Shown piece by piece: positions 29,768 to 38,725 of a DNA stretch of 42,129 nucleotides. The DNA lies in assembly GCA_021159185.1 (NCBI GenBank), contig JAGGSH010000016.1:1-42129 (forward strand), in the 5' to 3' direction. This DNA comes from a bacterium. Lineage in GTDB: Bacteria; Patescibacteriota; Minisyncoccia; Moranbacterales; UBA9337. Below the pieces are notes generated by a model. It saw nothing but the letters and a program-made list of their open reading frames with translations, did no database searches and was not told the DNA's origin. Each line of letters begins with the position of its first letter. Position 1 is the first letter of the stretch. Position numbers and translations under genes: made by a program.

Positions 29768-32284
29768 ATGGCAAATTCAAAAGAAGCAAAGGCACGAATA
29801 AAAATCAACAAATTACTTGAAGAATCAGGTTGGAGATTTTTTGATACAGAAAAAGGACAAGCGAATATTCAACTTGAGCCAAATGTAAAAATCACTCAAA
29901 AAGATATTGACGCTTTTGGTGAAGATTTTGAAACTACTAAAAACGGTTTTATTGATTTTTTACTTTTGGACGACAAAGGTTTTCCGCTTGTTATTTTGGA
30001 AGCCAAAAAAGGAGAAAAAGATCCGCTAAACGGGAAAGAACAAGCTCGCCGATACGCAAAAAATGAAAATGCTCGTTTTGTTATTCTTTCAAATGGCAAT
30101 CTACATTATTTTTGGGATTTGGAACGAGGCGATCCTGAAATAATTACCGAATTTCCAACTCAAGAATCTTTACTACATCGCCTTGACTTCAAGCCCGACA
30201 ACAAACGCCTTGCCGATGAAGAAGTTAATGCCGATTACATCGCACTAACACAAAATCCTAATTTTAAAGATGATCCTCGTTATCAAGACGAAGGAACTCG
30301 CACAAAATATTTATGGGATGAGGGTTTGCGAATTTTGCGTCTTTATCAACTCAAATCAATTCACGCTTTGCAAAAATCCGCTGAAAGCGGAAATGATCGT
30401 TTTCTTTTTGAAATGGCGACTGGGACAGGAAAAACACTTATTTCTGCCGCGATTATCAAACTATTCTTACGAACAGGAAACGCAAAAAGAATTTTGTTTT
30501 TAGTAGATCGCTTAGAGCTGGAAGACCAAGCGCAAAAAAACTTTATTCAGTATTTAAGTAATGACTTTCAATCTGTAATTTATAAACAAAATCGTGATGA
30601 CTGGAAAAAAGCGGATATTGTCGTTTCTACTGTACAAAGTTTATCGGCGCAAGATAAATACAAAAAACTATTCTCGCCGACTGATTTTGACTTAGTTATT
30701 GCCGATGAATCACATCGCGCCATTGGCGGAAACTCCCGAGCCGTTTTTGAATATTTTATCGGCTACAAACTTGGACTTACCGCAACTCCAAAAGATTATC
30801 TCAAGAATGTTGATCCACAACAATTGTCCGCCAAAGACCCGCGAGCGTGGGAACGAAGGCAACTTTTAGACACATATACAACTTTTGGCTGTTCAAATGG
30901 TGAGCCAACTTTTAGATATAGTTTACTTGACGGAGTGAAAGACGGATATTTGATAAATCCAATTGTTTCTGACGCTCGCACTGATATTACCGCCGAATTA
31001 CTTTCAGAAAAAGGCTACGCCGTTATGGTAGAAAATGAAGACGGTAAAGAAGCAGAAGAAACATTTTTCCAGAGAGATTTTGAAAAGAAATTCTTTTCCG
31101 AAAAAACTAATCGTGTGTTTTGCCAAACCTTTCTTGAAAATGCCTTAAAAGACCCAATCAGCGGAGAAATAGGCAAAAGTATTATTTTTTGCGTAAGCCA
31201 AAAACACGCTTCAAAAGTTGCGCAAATGCTTAACAAAATGGCAAGCCAGCTTTGGGCTGATAAATATAATTCTGATTTTGCGGTGCAAGTTACATCACAC
31301 ATTGCGGACGCTCAACAATTCACAATCAATTTTGCAAATAATCGTCTTAATGGAACTAGCAAATTTTTAGAAGGATATAAAACAAGTAAAACAAGAGTTT
31401 GCGTTACTGTCGGAATGATGACAACTGGTTATGATTGCCAAGATATTCTCAATCTTGCTCTTATGCGACCGATTTTTTCACCAACTGATTTTATACAGAT
31501 TAAAGGACGAGGAACACGAAAATTTGTTTTTGAATATACTGATGAATATGGAGAAAAGCATAAACACGAAAAAGAAAATTTTAAACTTTTTGATTTCTTT
31601 GCTAACTGCGAATATTTTGAAGAAAAGTTTGATTATGATGAAATTCTAAAATTACCAGTCAAACAAAAAGGGACTGGCACAGAAGGACCAGTTGGCGTTG
31701 ATATTGATGAAATAGAAGTTTTTGATCCTGACAAAGTAAAAACACTTACTGAAAAGCCAATTGGTGTTGAGGGAATGAAAGTAGACCGACGACTTTTTGA
31801 AAAAGCGCGCGAAGAATTACAAGAAGATGAAGAAATTAAAACTGCCGTGAAAAATGAACAATGGGATAAAGCTGTGCATATTGTCCGTAAGAAATATGAA
31901 GACAAGCCAAAACTTTTCTTAAATCTTGAAAAAATCCGTAAAAGCGAAAATCTTGACCGCCGTTTATCTTGGCGTGAATTTTTAGAAAGGATTTTTGGTT
32001 TTATTGACGGTTTCAAAGACAAAAACGAACTTTTGGAAGAAGAATGCGAAAAGTTTATTTCTATTCACAAACCAGAAAGCAAATATGTTCCGTATATCAA
32101 AAATTATCTCAAAGCATATGTTACGGATGAAAAGTTTAGAGATATTATCAATAACAAACACTTTGCGGAGCTTAATGTTTATGCGGGATTTACAATGTCA
32201 GAGTTTAAAGCGTTAAACGGATGGCGCGAAACTGTACCAGAATATGTAAAAGATTATGTTCCCGTTAATCAATTTATGAAATAA
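29768..32284 (+). CDS. hsdR: type I restriction enzyme R subunit (HsdR)
   Basis: It has 838 residues. The N-terminal nuclease has Asp63, Glu78 and Lys80 (IDFLLLDD...VILEAKKG), a PD-(D/E)xK arrangement. The SF2 translocase has Walker A ATGTGKT at 217-223, DESH at 313-316, LTATP and the C-terminal helicase lobe (QIKGRGTRKF). The C-terminal part (LSWREFLERIFGFIDGFKDKNELLEEECEKFI) resembles the EcoEI_R C-terminal domain. It cuts unmodified DNA after translocation, with the HsdM/HsdS product of 33807. No repeats are translated in it, unlike many core genes around. Confidence 0.92.
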   Translation: MANSKEAKARIKINKLLEESGWRFFDTEKGQANIQLEPNVKITQKDIDAFGEDFETTKNGFIDFLLLDDKGFPLVILEAKKGEKDPLNGKEQARRYAKNENARFVILSNGNLHYFWDLERGDPEIITEFPTQESLLHRLDFKPDNKRLADEEVNADYIALTQNPNFKDDPRYQDEGTRTKYLWDEGLRILRLYQLKSIHALQKSAESGNDRFLFEMATGTGKTLISAAIIKLFLRTGNAKRILFLVDRLELEDQAQKNFIQYLSNDFQSVIYKQNRDDWKKADIVVSTVQSLSAQDKYKKLFSPTDFDLVIADESHRAIGGNSRAVFEYFIGYKLGLTATPKDYLKNVDPQQLSAKDPRAWERRQLLDTYTTFGCSNGEPTFRYSLLDGVKDGYLINPIVSDARTDITAELLSEKGYAVMVENEDGKEAEETFFQRDFEKKFFSEKTNRVFCQTFLENALKDPISGEIGKSIIFCVSQKHASKVAQMLNKMASQLWADKYNSDFAVQVTSHIADAQQFTINFANNRLNGTSKFLEGYKTSKTRVCVTVGMMTTGYDCQDILNLALMRPIFSPTDFIQIKGRGTRKFVFEYTDEYGEKHKHEKENFKLFDFFANCEYFEEKFDYDEILKLPVKQKGTGTEGPVGVDIDEIEVFDPDKVKTLTEKPIGVEGMKVDRRLFEKAREELQEDEEIKTAVKNEQWDKAVHIVRKKYEDKPKLFLNLEKIRKSENLDRRLSWREFLERIFGFIDGFKDKNELLEEECEKFISIHKPESKYVPYIKNYLKAYVTDEKFRDIINNKHFAELNVYAGFTMSEFKALNGWRETVPEYVKDYVPVNQFMK

Positions 32285-32291
32285 TAAAAAT

Positions 32292-33722
32292 ATGAAAAAA
32301 TTTATTGAATTAATATTAAATGTACCTGAAGAAACTCAAACAATTGAGTTTAAGCGCCTTAATGGTGATAAGGTCGTAAGAAAAATTATTCAAACTATTG
32401 TTGCAATGGCAAATACTGATGGAGGAATAATTGTTTTAGGTATTGAGGATCCAGAAAAATCAAAACTAAAAGGTGAAGAAAGAATTTTTGGTATAGAAGA
32501 AAATAAAGAGCTTTACGACGAGATATTTCATGAAATAAAGAGAATAATCCCCCCAATATCAAATTTGGAGCCAGATTTATATAAAATAGATGAGAAAAGA
32601 ACTGTTGCTATTTTAAGTATCCCAAAGGCAACAGAGTGTTTTTATTCAATTGATAATCAGGTTTATATTAGGCTTCATAAAAGTAACAAAAAACTTACTC
32701 CACAAGAGATTGTAAAGTTTAATTATGCTAAGGGATTTGAAAAAGCCGATAAGGAACTTGTTGATATTGATTTTGAATTATTAAAAACGCATTATTTTGA
32801 TGACTGGAGAAAAAATAGAAAAATATCGGAGGCAAACATTGAGGATATTTTATTCAAAACTGGTTTAGCTAGAAAAAACAAAGAAGGAATATTACACCCA
32901 ACAAGAGCGGCGGTATTGTTATTTGCACAATTTCCAACCGACTTACTTGAAACAAAATGCTCCATTAGGATTATTCAACTAAGAGGAACTATAGAAAAAT
33001 TTGGTGAGGCTCCAAACTATTTAGGTACGCCAAAAACCATAGGAGGACCAGTTATTGATTTAATAAAAAACAGTCAAGAATATGTACTTAATCTTTTAAA
33101 GTCTGGCATTGTTGTTCGCTCTGGTTTTGTAAATACATATAGAATTCCAGAAAGAGCTGTAAGAGAAGCAATTACAAACGCGGTTATTCATAGAGATTAT
33201 CATTTAAAACGAGATATAGAAATTCGTATTTATGAAGATAGATTGGAAATCTTAAACCCTGGACTCTTTCCCTATAATATAACAAAAACAAACATTGGTT
33301 TTGTTCGCGCCGATGGTGAGAGAAACAACTTGCTTGTTAAGCATTTAAGGGAATTTCCGGAACCACCAAACTTGAACTTAAATGAGGGAGTACGAGCAAT
33401 GCGAGAGGAAATGAAAAACAATAATTTATATCAACCAATTTTTTTCACATATCCAATTTATGAAGATTCGGTGAAAGTAGTACTCCTCAATGAGGAACAG
33501 CCAACCGAGTGGGAAAAAATTAAAAAATATTTAGAAGATAAAAAATATATTAACAATAAAATTGCGAGAGATATTACCGGAGTTGTTCAGATACATAAAA
33601 TGTCTAGAATGTTTAGAAAATGGGTTGAAAAAGGATTATTATTAAAAATTGATGGAGAATCTAAAAACCCAAGAGACACGAGATATAAATTAGCTGATGT
33701 TAATGAAATTAAAGATATATAA
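32292..33722 (+). CDS. AlbA_2 (Schlafen-type) plus HATPase_c_4 protein
   Basis: It has 476 residues. The N-terminal AlbA_2 domain has EETQTIEFKRL, TIVAMANTDGGIIVLGIED and VYIRLHKSNKKLTPQEI. The middle has FKTGLARKNKEGILHPTRAAVLLFAQ. Near residue 293 is AVREAITNAVIHRDYHLKRDIEIRIYEDRLEILNPG, the GHKL ATPase N-box, and the end carries a winged-helix-like part (KYINNKIARDITGVVQIHKMSRMFRKWVEKGLL). COG2865-type proteins are called putative transcriptional regulators or helicases and recur in defence islands. It lies between hsdR and hsdMS, 7 bases after hsdR. Confidence 0.85.
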   Translation: MKKFIELILNVPEETQTIEFKRLNGDKVVRKIIQTIVAMANTDGGIIVLGIEDPEKSKLKGEERIFGIEENKELYDEIFHEIKRIIPPISNLEPDLYKIDEKRTVAILSIPKATECFYSIDNQVYIRLHKSNKKLTPQEIVKFNYAKGFEKADKELVDIDFELLKTHYFDDWRKNRKISEANIEDILFKTGLARKNKEGILHPTRAAVLLFAQFPTDLLETKCSIRIIQLRGTIEKFGEAPNYLGTPKTIGGPVIDLIKNSQEYVLNLLKSGIVVRSGFVNTYRIPERAVREAITNAVIHRDYHLKRDIEIRIYEDRLEILNPGLFPYNITKTNIGFVRADGERNNLLVKHLREFPEPPNLNLNEGVRAMREEMKNNNLYQPIFFTYPIYEDSVKVVLLNEEQPTEWEKIKKYLEDKKYINNKIARDITGVVQIHKMSRMFRKWVEKGLLLKIDGESKNPRDTRYKLADVNEIKDI

Positions 33723-33723
33723 T

Positions 33724-33795
33724 CTCTTTGCAACGGCTTATGTAAAGAGAAATAATGCCCTTTAAGTAAGCCAAAAAACAGCAATTCTCTTTGCA
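33724..33795. promoter_or_regulatory. repeats between the AlbA_2 gene and hsdMS
   Basis: TCTCTTTGCAA occurs at 33724 and 33786, and AAAGAGA at 33745 is the inverse of the first. They may form a hairpin or be protein sites. No good promoter follows. Confidence 0.35.
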
Positions 33796-33806
33796 AAAAA
33801 ATTATT

Positions 33807-36191
33807 ATGCTTGATCAAACTACAAAACGAAAAATTGACTCCGCAAGAAATATTCTTGTCGGCAAAGTCCCCGACCCAAAAGCACAAGTAGAGCAAATCA
33901 CGACGGCACTTGTTTATAAGTTTATGGACGACATGGACAAAGAGTCGGAAGAACTTGGCGGAAAGGCGAGATTTTTTACAAATGGTTTTAGTCAATATTC
34001 GTGGACGAAACTTTTGGACAAAAAACTTTCAGGACAAGAGCGGCTTGATCTTTATGTTCAGGCAATCACGAATATGTCCAAAAATCCGCATATTCCACAA
34101 CTGTTTCGTGATATTTTTAAAGGCGCATTTTTGCCATTTCGTGATCCGCGAACGCTTACTTTATTTTTGAAAGAGATCAATGAATTTTCTTATGACCACA
34201 GTGAAGATTTAGGAAATGCTTTTGAATATTTGCTTTCAATTCTTGGTTCACAGGGCGACGCGGGGCAATTCCGCACTCCGCGACATATTATTGATTTTAT
34301 TGCCGAAGTGATTGACCCAAAGAAAAATGAAACAATTCTTGACCCTGCTTGTGGAACGGCTGGATTTTTGATTTCTGCCTACAAACATATTTTGAAAAAT
34401 CATGACGGGCTAGATAATAAAACAGGAAAACCAACAAATAAAGAAAAAAACCTAACTCCCGAAGAAAAAACAAAATTGATGAATAATATTGTCGGTTATG
34501 ATATTTCGCCCGATATGGTGAAGTTATCTTTGGTGAATATGTATCTACATGGTTTTTCCAATCCTAAAATTTATGAATACGATTCTTTGACAAGTGAAAA
34601 GCGTTGGGACGAAACTTTTGATGTAATTATGGCAAATCCGCCATTTATGACGCCAAAAGGTGGAATACAACCGCATAAAAGATTTTCTATTCAAGCCAAT
34701 CGCGCCGAAGTGCTTTTTGTGGATTACATTATGGAGCATTTGAGCATCAAAGGGCGCGCGGGAATTATTGTGCCAGAGGGAATAATTTTTAAAGGCGACA
34801 AAGCCTATAAAGTGCTTCGTAAAAAACTTGTAGAAGACGGACTTTTTGCAGTAGTAAGTTTACCCGCTGGAGTTTTCAATCCTTACGCTGGAGTGAAAAC
34901 CAGTATTTTGTTTTTTGATAACCAAGTCGCGAAACGAACTGATAAAATTTTGTTTGTCAAAGTAGAAAACGACGGTTTTGATCTCGGCGCGCAACGGCGA
35001 CCGATTGATAAAAATGATTTGCCAAAAGCAATTGAGATTTTAGAAAGCTGGAAAAAAGGCGAAAAGCAAGAAAATGAAATGGCTTTGTGGGTGGAAAAAG
35101 AAAAAATCGCTGAAAGTGGTGATTATAATTTGACTGGTGAGCGGTATCGGGAAGTTGAGGTTTATAAAAATCAGAAATGGCTGATGGTGGAGTTGGGAAA
35201 TGTTTTAGATGTTAATTTTGGAGAAAGAATCACTAAGAAAAATAATCTCGGCACAAAATACCCTGTATATGGTGGTGGTGGAGAAAGCTTTAGAACTGAT
35301 AATTATAATCGCGAAAATGAATTTGTTATATCAAGATTTGCAATGGCAGAAAATTGCGTTCGTTTTGTGAACGGAAAATTTTGGATGATGGACTCAGGTG
35401 GAACATTTTCTATCAAAAAAGAATATGAAGATAAGCTAAATAAGACTTTTGTTGGTAAAGTTTTATTGGGGAAACAGAAACAAATATATTCTTGTGCAAG
35501 AGGTAATGCACAGAAAAATCTAAATGTTGATTATTTTAAAAAAATCAAAATCCCACTCCCACCACTTTCCGTCCAAAAAGAAATTGTGGAGCAGATTGAA
35601 GTTAAACAAAACGCCATCAATCACGCCAAAGAAGTTATTAAAAATCTCGAGAGAGAGAGACGATATTTTGGCCAAGAGCTTAGAAAGTTAGAAGATGTTG
35701 AAATGGTGGAGTTGGGAAAAATAATAAAAACCATAACACCACCAAAGAAAATTAAGAAGAGTAATTTTTGCAAGAAAGGTAGCTTCCCAATCATTGATCA
35801 ATCTCAAAATTTTATTGCTGGTTGGACTGATGATAAAAATGCAGTTGTTAAAGTGCAAAAACCATTAGTTATTTTTGGTGATCATACTTGTATTTTAAAA
35901 TTAGTAGAGCAAGATTTTGCACAAGGCGCTGACGGGATTAAGATTTTAGAAACAAAAGAAAATATATTGCCTAAATTTTTATATTATTTTTTGCAAGCAA
36001 ATCCTGTTGATGATGGAGAATATAAAAGACATTTCACAAAATTAAGAAAACTAAAAATCCCCCTTCCACCCCTCGCTATCCAAAAACAACTTGTTGCTGA
36101 AGCGGAAAAAGAAGAAAACATCATCGCCTCCAACCGCCGCCTCATTAAGATTATGGAGCGGAAAATTGAAAAAGTGTTGAACACGATTTAA
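33807..36191 (+). CDS. hsdM: type I methyltransferase/specificity fusion (HsdM-HsdS)
   Basis: It has 794 residues. The N-terminal helical domain (ARNILVGKVPDPKAQVEQITTALVYKFMDD, FGDAGQFRTPRHI-like) leads to the methyltransferase: motif I DPACGTAGF at 179-187 and NPPF at 277-280, an N6-adenine type. From about 454 a specificity module follows: target-recognition domain 1, a helical spacer (VEQIEVKQNAINHAKEVIKNLERERRYFG, about 591-625), domain 2 and the final helix (QLVAEAEKEENIIASNRRLIKIMERKIEKVL). Both halves end in IPLPPL.IQK. In most type I systems HsdM and HsdS are separate proteins. Confidence 0.92.
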   Translation: MLDQTTKRKIDSARNILVGKVPDPKAQVEQITTALVYKFMDDMDKESEELGGKARFFTNGFSQYSWTKLLDKKLSGQERLDLYVQAITNMSKNPHIPQLFRDIFKGAFLPFRDPRTLTLFLKEINEFSYDHSEDLGNAFEYLLSILGSQGDAGQFRTPRHIIDFIAEVIDPKKNETILDPACGTAGFLISAYKHILKNHDGLDNKTGKPTNKEKNLTPEEKTKLMNNIVGYDISPDMVKLSLVNMYLHGFSNPKIYEYDSLTSEKRWDETFDVIMANPPFMTPKGGIQPHKRFSIQANRAEVLFVDYIMEHLSIKGRAGIIVPEGIIFKGDKAYKVLRKKLVEDGLFAVVSLPAGVFNPYAGVKTSILFFDNQVAKRTDKILFVKVENDGFDLGAQRRPIDKNDLPKAIEILESWKKGEKQENEMALWVEKEKIAESGDYNLTGERYREVEVYKNQKWLMVELGNVLDVNFGERITKKNNLGTKYPVYGGGGESFRTDNYNRENEFVISRFAMAENCVRFVNGKFWMMDSGGTFSIKKEYEDKLNKTFVGKVLLGKQKQIYSCARGNAQKNLNVDYFKKIKIPLPPLSVQKEIVEQIEVKQNAINHAKEVIKNLERERRYFGQELRKLEDVEMVELGKIIKTITPPKKIKKSNFCKKGSFPIIDQSQNFIAGWTDDKNAVVKVQKPLVIFGDHTCILKLVEQDFAQGADGIKILETKENILPKFLYYFLQANPVDDGEYKRHFTKLRKLKIPLPPLAIQKQLVAEAEKEENIIASNRRLIKIMERKIEKVLNTI

Positions 36192-36194
36192 TTT

Positions 36195-37586
36195 ATGGAT
36201 GATCTAAAGAAATTCAAACAATACTTTAATCGAGATTTTTGGCGAGCTTTTCAAGACAAGCAGTCTTTTTTTGATATACCAAAGAATAAAGCGAACAAAA
36301 ACGCATTTGTTGAAAATTTATATTCGGAAATACAAAAGCGAAAGTATTACCCTTCCGTCCCGCAGTGTTATATTGACCGCGACAAAGGAAACGGAGTTAC
36401 AAGAATTGTGCCAGTTTTTACGCTCAAAGATTATTGCGTCTATTATTACTGCATTAAAAAAATTGAGGATAAAATTGCTTACAACCGAATAGAAAATACT
36501 TTTGGCGGGTGGACTTTGGGGGGACTAATGAGAAAAAATGAAGATGATGAAATGGAAAAAAGGAAAAGGCACTTTAACCGCAAAGAGGATTTTATCGCTG
36601 AACTGCATGGAATATCTGTTAGCGAATATTCTTTCAACCCTGCGGCGTGGGCTAAAGCTTATGGTGATTTAAACGCGAAGTTGTATGCTACGGCGAAAGC
36701 GAGGAATTACAAATATCTCGCCGAACTCGATATCGCCAATTATTACGATTCAATTCGTTTGGATATTCTAGAAATGAGAATTCGCGAATTAGTAAACGAA
36801 GAACACGCAGATATAGTTAGCTTGCTTTTCCATTTTTTGAACTATTGGAACAGAAATACAAATCTATATAACAAGCAAACCGTTGGTATTCCTCAAGATG
36901 CTATGGGCGACTGTTCCCGAATTTTGGCGAATTTCTATTTACAGCCATACGATAAAATTGTTTTTGATTTATGCAAGGAAAATAAATGTAAATATTTGCG
37001 ATATGCAGATGATCAATTTCTGTTTTCTGAAGACAAAAACAAGTTTCATATCTTAATTTTTAAGATCTCTAAAGCACTCAATTCTTTTGGATTATCTGTC
37101 AATCAGAAAAAGGTTAAGGTTAGCACAACGGAAGATTTGATAGATTATAGATCGTTTAAAGTATTTGATTTGCTCAAAAACGACGACGACAAAAGAGATA
37201 AAGAGAAAGTTGAGAAATTCGTAGATTATTATATCGAATTACTTGATAGCTCCGGGTTATCCAATATCAAAGGCAACGGAACCCCATTGCTCAATAGGGC
37301 ATTGTTTTGTCCCGCACTTCATAGTATAGATATCTCGAAAAGAACCAAGTTGATGAGTTGTTATTTGGATGATGAATATTTAAAAGATGCGAGAGCAATT
37401 CATCTTGAGAAAATATACAAATTGCTCACTAAAGTGGATAAGCTAGAGTTTATAAAAAAGCTCAATTCTCTTTCAGAGAAATTGATTCATAACGCATTTC
37501 ATTACGAGTTATTAAATTTTTATAGAAGGAATAAAATTGATAGTAAAAAAATAGTAAAGAGAATTGAGAAATTGAGCAAAATCTAA
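36195..37586 (+). CDS. YADD-box reverse transcriptase, last gene of the R-M operon
   Basis: It has 463 residues. Motif A is LAELDIANYYDSI (Asp179, Asp185), motif B is TVGIPQDAMGDCSRILANFYL (231-251), and motif C is YLRYADDQFLF with YADD at 270-273. The N-terminal part (residues 1-110) has the helical R-x-V-P-x-x-x-D pattern (TRIVPVFTLKDYCVYYYCIKKI). About 180 helical residues follow the palm. It is not a DGR enzyme (those have SQ in motif B) nor a group II intron type (no maturase/HNH domain seen). It looks like the UG/Abi defence RT group. It starts 3 bases after the hsdMS stop, so co-transcription is probable. Confidence 0.85.
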   Translation: MDDLKKFKQYFNRDFWRAFQDKQSFFDIPKNKANKNAFVENLYSEIQKRKYYPSVPQCYIDRDKGNGVTRIVPVFTLKDYCVYYYCIKKIEDKIAYNRIENTFGGWTLGGLMRKNEDDEMEKRKRHFNRKEDFIAELHGISVSEYSFNPAAWAKAYGDLNAKLYATAKARNYKYLAELDIANYYDSIRLDILEMRIRELVNEEHADIVSLLFHFLNYWNRNTNLYNKQTVGIPQDAMGDCSRILANFYLQPYDKIVFDLCKENKCKYLRYADDQFLFSEDKNKFHILIFKISKALNSFGLSVNQKKVKVSTTEDLIDYRSFKVFDLLKNDDDKRDKEKVEKFVDYYIELLDSSGLSNIKGNGTPLLNRALFCPALHSIDISKRTKLMSCYLDDEYLKDARAIHLEKIYKLLTKVDKLEFIKKLNSLSEKLIHNAFHYELLNFYRRNKIDSKKIVKRIEKLSKI

Positions 37587-37863
37587 CCCCATCCACCACC
37601 CTTTTTAATTTATAGCCTCGCCCCAGTAGTAGAAATCCCATTTCACTATAGGACAGGCAAAAAAATCGGGCACTGCTATCCAGCGGGATAAACTCCGCGG
37701 AGGCGGGCGGAAACGCGCCTTTTGCGAAGACAGGCAAAAAGCGCCGGAACGCATAAGGCCGCAAACATATCGCGCTCTTTGATGCGAAGGCGGTTCAATA
37801 TCTGAAAAGATTTAAAGAATGCTTTGGCTTAGGAGTGGCTAAACAGAGCAGTAGATTACTTTT
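37587..37863. other. island right end: intergenic region with gene debris
   Basis: GC is higher than in the island, with palindromes such as CTCCGCGGAGG near 37690. A frame ending TGA at 37866 reads KHIALFDAKAVQYLKRFKECFGLGVAKQSSRLLL (in parts), which looks like the tail of a lost gene; the frame is closed upstream at 37758. No copy of the tRNA-Asn 3' end was found here. Confidence 0.45.
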
Positions 37864-38601
37864 ATGAGACCAGCATATGATTTAGATAAAATTAAATTTG
37901 GAGTTGGCAGTCCGACATTTGAGCGAGCGGTTGGTTTGTATGAAGATAAGAAGGTGACCGAATTCAAAGAGGATTTTGGCGGTTATTCAGCTGTTGTTTT
38001 AGGAACTCATCCCTATGATGTTTCTGTTTCAGCTCGTCACTATGATCGGGGCAGTTGCAATTGTTATCTTGGCCAAAGGGACGAGCTTTGCAAGCATGTG
38101 GTTGCCGTGGCTATTTATGCCGTTATGGGCGGGAAAGAATTAAGCGATGAAGACAAAGAAATAATTAGTAGCCCGGTATGCAGCGGCAAGCCGGGGGAGT
38201 TAAGCAAAGAAGAATTATCTGAAACCAAAAAAGCCATCACTTCAGCAATGAGATATATTAAAGCATACACTGGGCCTTCTCGAATTTGGTTTGCTTATCA
38301 AAATTCCCTTTCAGAAGGATGTCTCAGGTTGTCAAAATTAGTATCAAAACTGCCGGTCAGCCGGCAAACAGCAAGATTATTGGTGGATTTGCTTTTGCGT
38401 CTGGATAAAAAGTTATGCAGAGGCGGCGTTGATGATTCGGATGGCGCCGTGGGCAGTTTTATTTACGAAACCGCAGAAGTGTTAAAAGAATATGCTAAAT
38501 TTGACCCATCTTGCGTCAAAGCATTTAAAAAACTTCGCGGCCAAAAGACCTGCTTCGGCTGGGAAGAACCATTGATTAAGATATTTAATGAAAGTTGGTA
38601 A
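37864..38601 (+). CDS. SWIM zinc-finger protein
   Basis: It has 245 residues. The motif CNCYLGQRDELCKHVVAVAIY gives C-x-C...C-x-H (about residues 61-77), a SWIM finger. Before it lies the beta-rich GGYSAVVLGTHPYDVSVSARHYDRG. After it comes a helical C-terminal part with several Cys residues. SWIM proteins often bind nucleic acid and partner SWI2/SNF2 helicases, but no such helicase is adjacent. It borders the defence island. The start ATG overlaps the debris frame stop. Confidence 0.78.
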   Translation: MRPAYDLDKIKFGVGSPTFERAVGLYEDKKVTEFKEDFGGYSAVVLGTHPYDVSVSARHYDRGSCNCYLGQRDELCKHVVAVAIYAVMGGKELSDEDKEIISSPVCSGKPGELSKEELSETKKAITSAMRYIKAYTGPSRIWFAYQNSLSEGCLRLSKLVSKLPVSRQTARLLVDLLLRLDKKLCRGGVDDSDGAVGSFIYETAEVLKEYAKFDPSCVKAFKKLRGQKTCFGWEEPLIKIFNESW

Positions 38602-38725
38602 AAAATAAATTTATTTGCTATGGCTAGCCATTTTTAAGTCGCGGGGTTGATTAAGGATTGAAAATAATGTAGATTAGAAGAAGGGAAAAAGGTAAAAATC
38701 TCTCTTGAAAAGGAAATAAAAGACT

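Noticed and set aside
36195-37586. Reverse transcriptase as part of a diversity-generating retroelement
   Set aside because: Motif B reads GIPQDAMGDCS and not the SQ form of DGR enzymes, and I found no pair of near-identical template/variable repeats around it.
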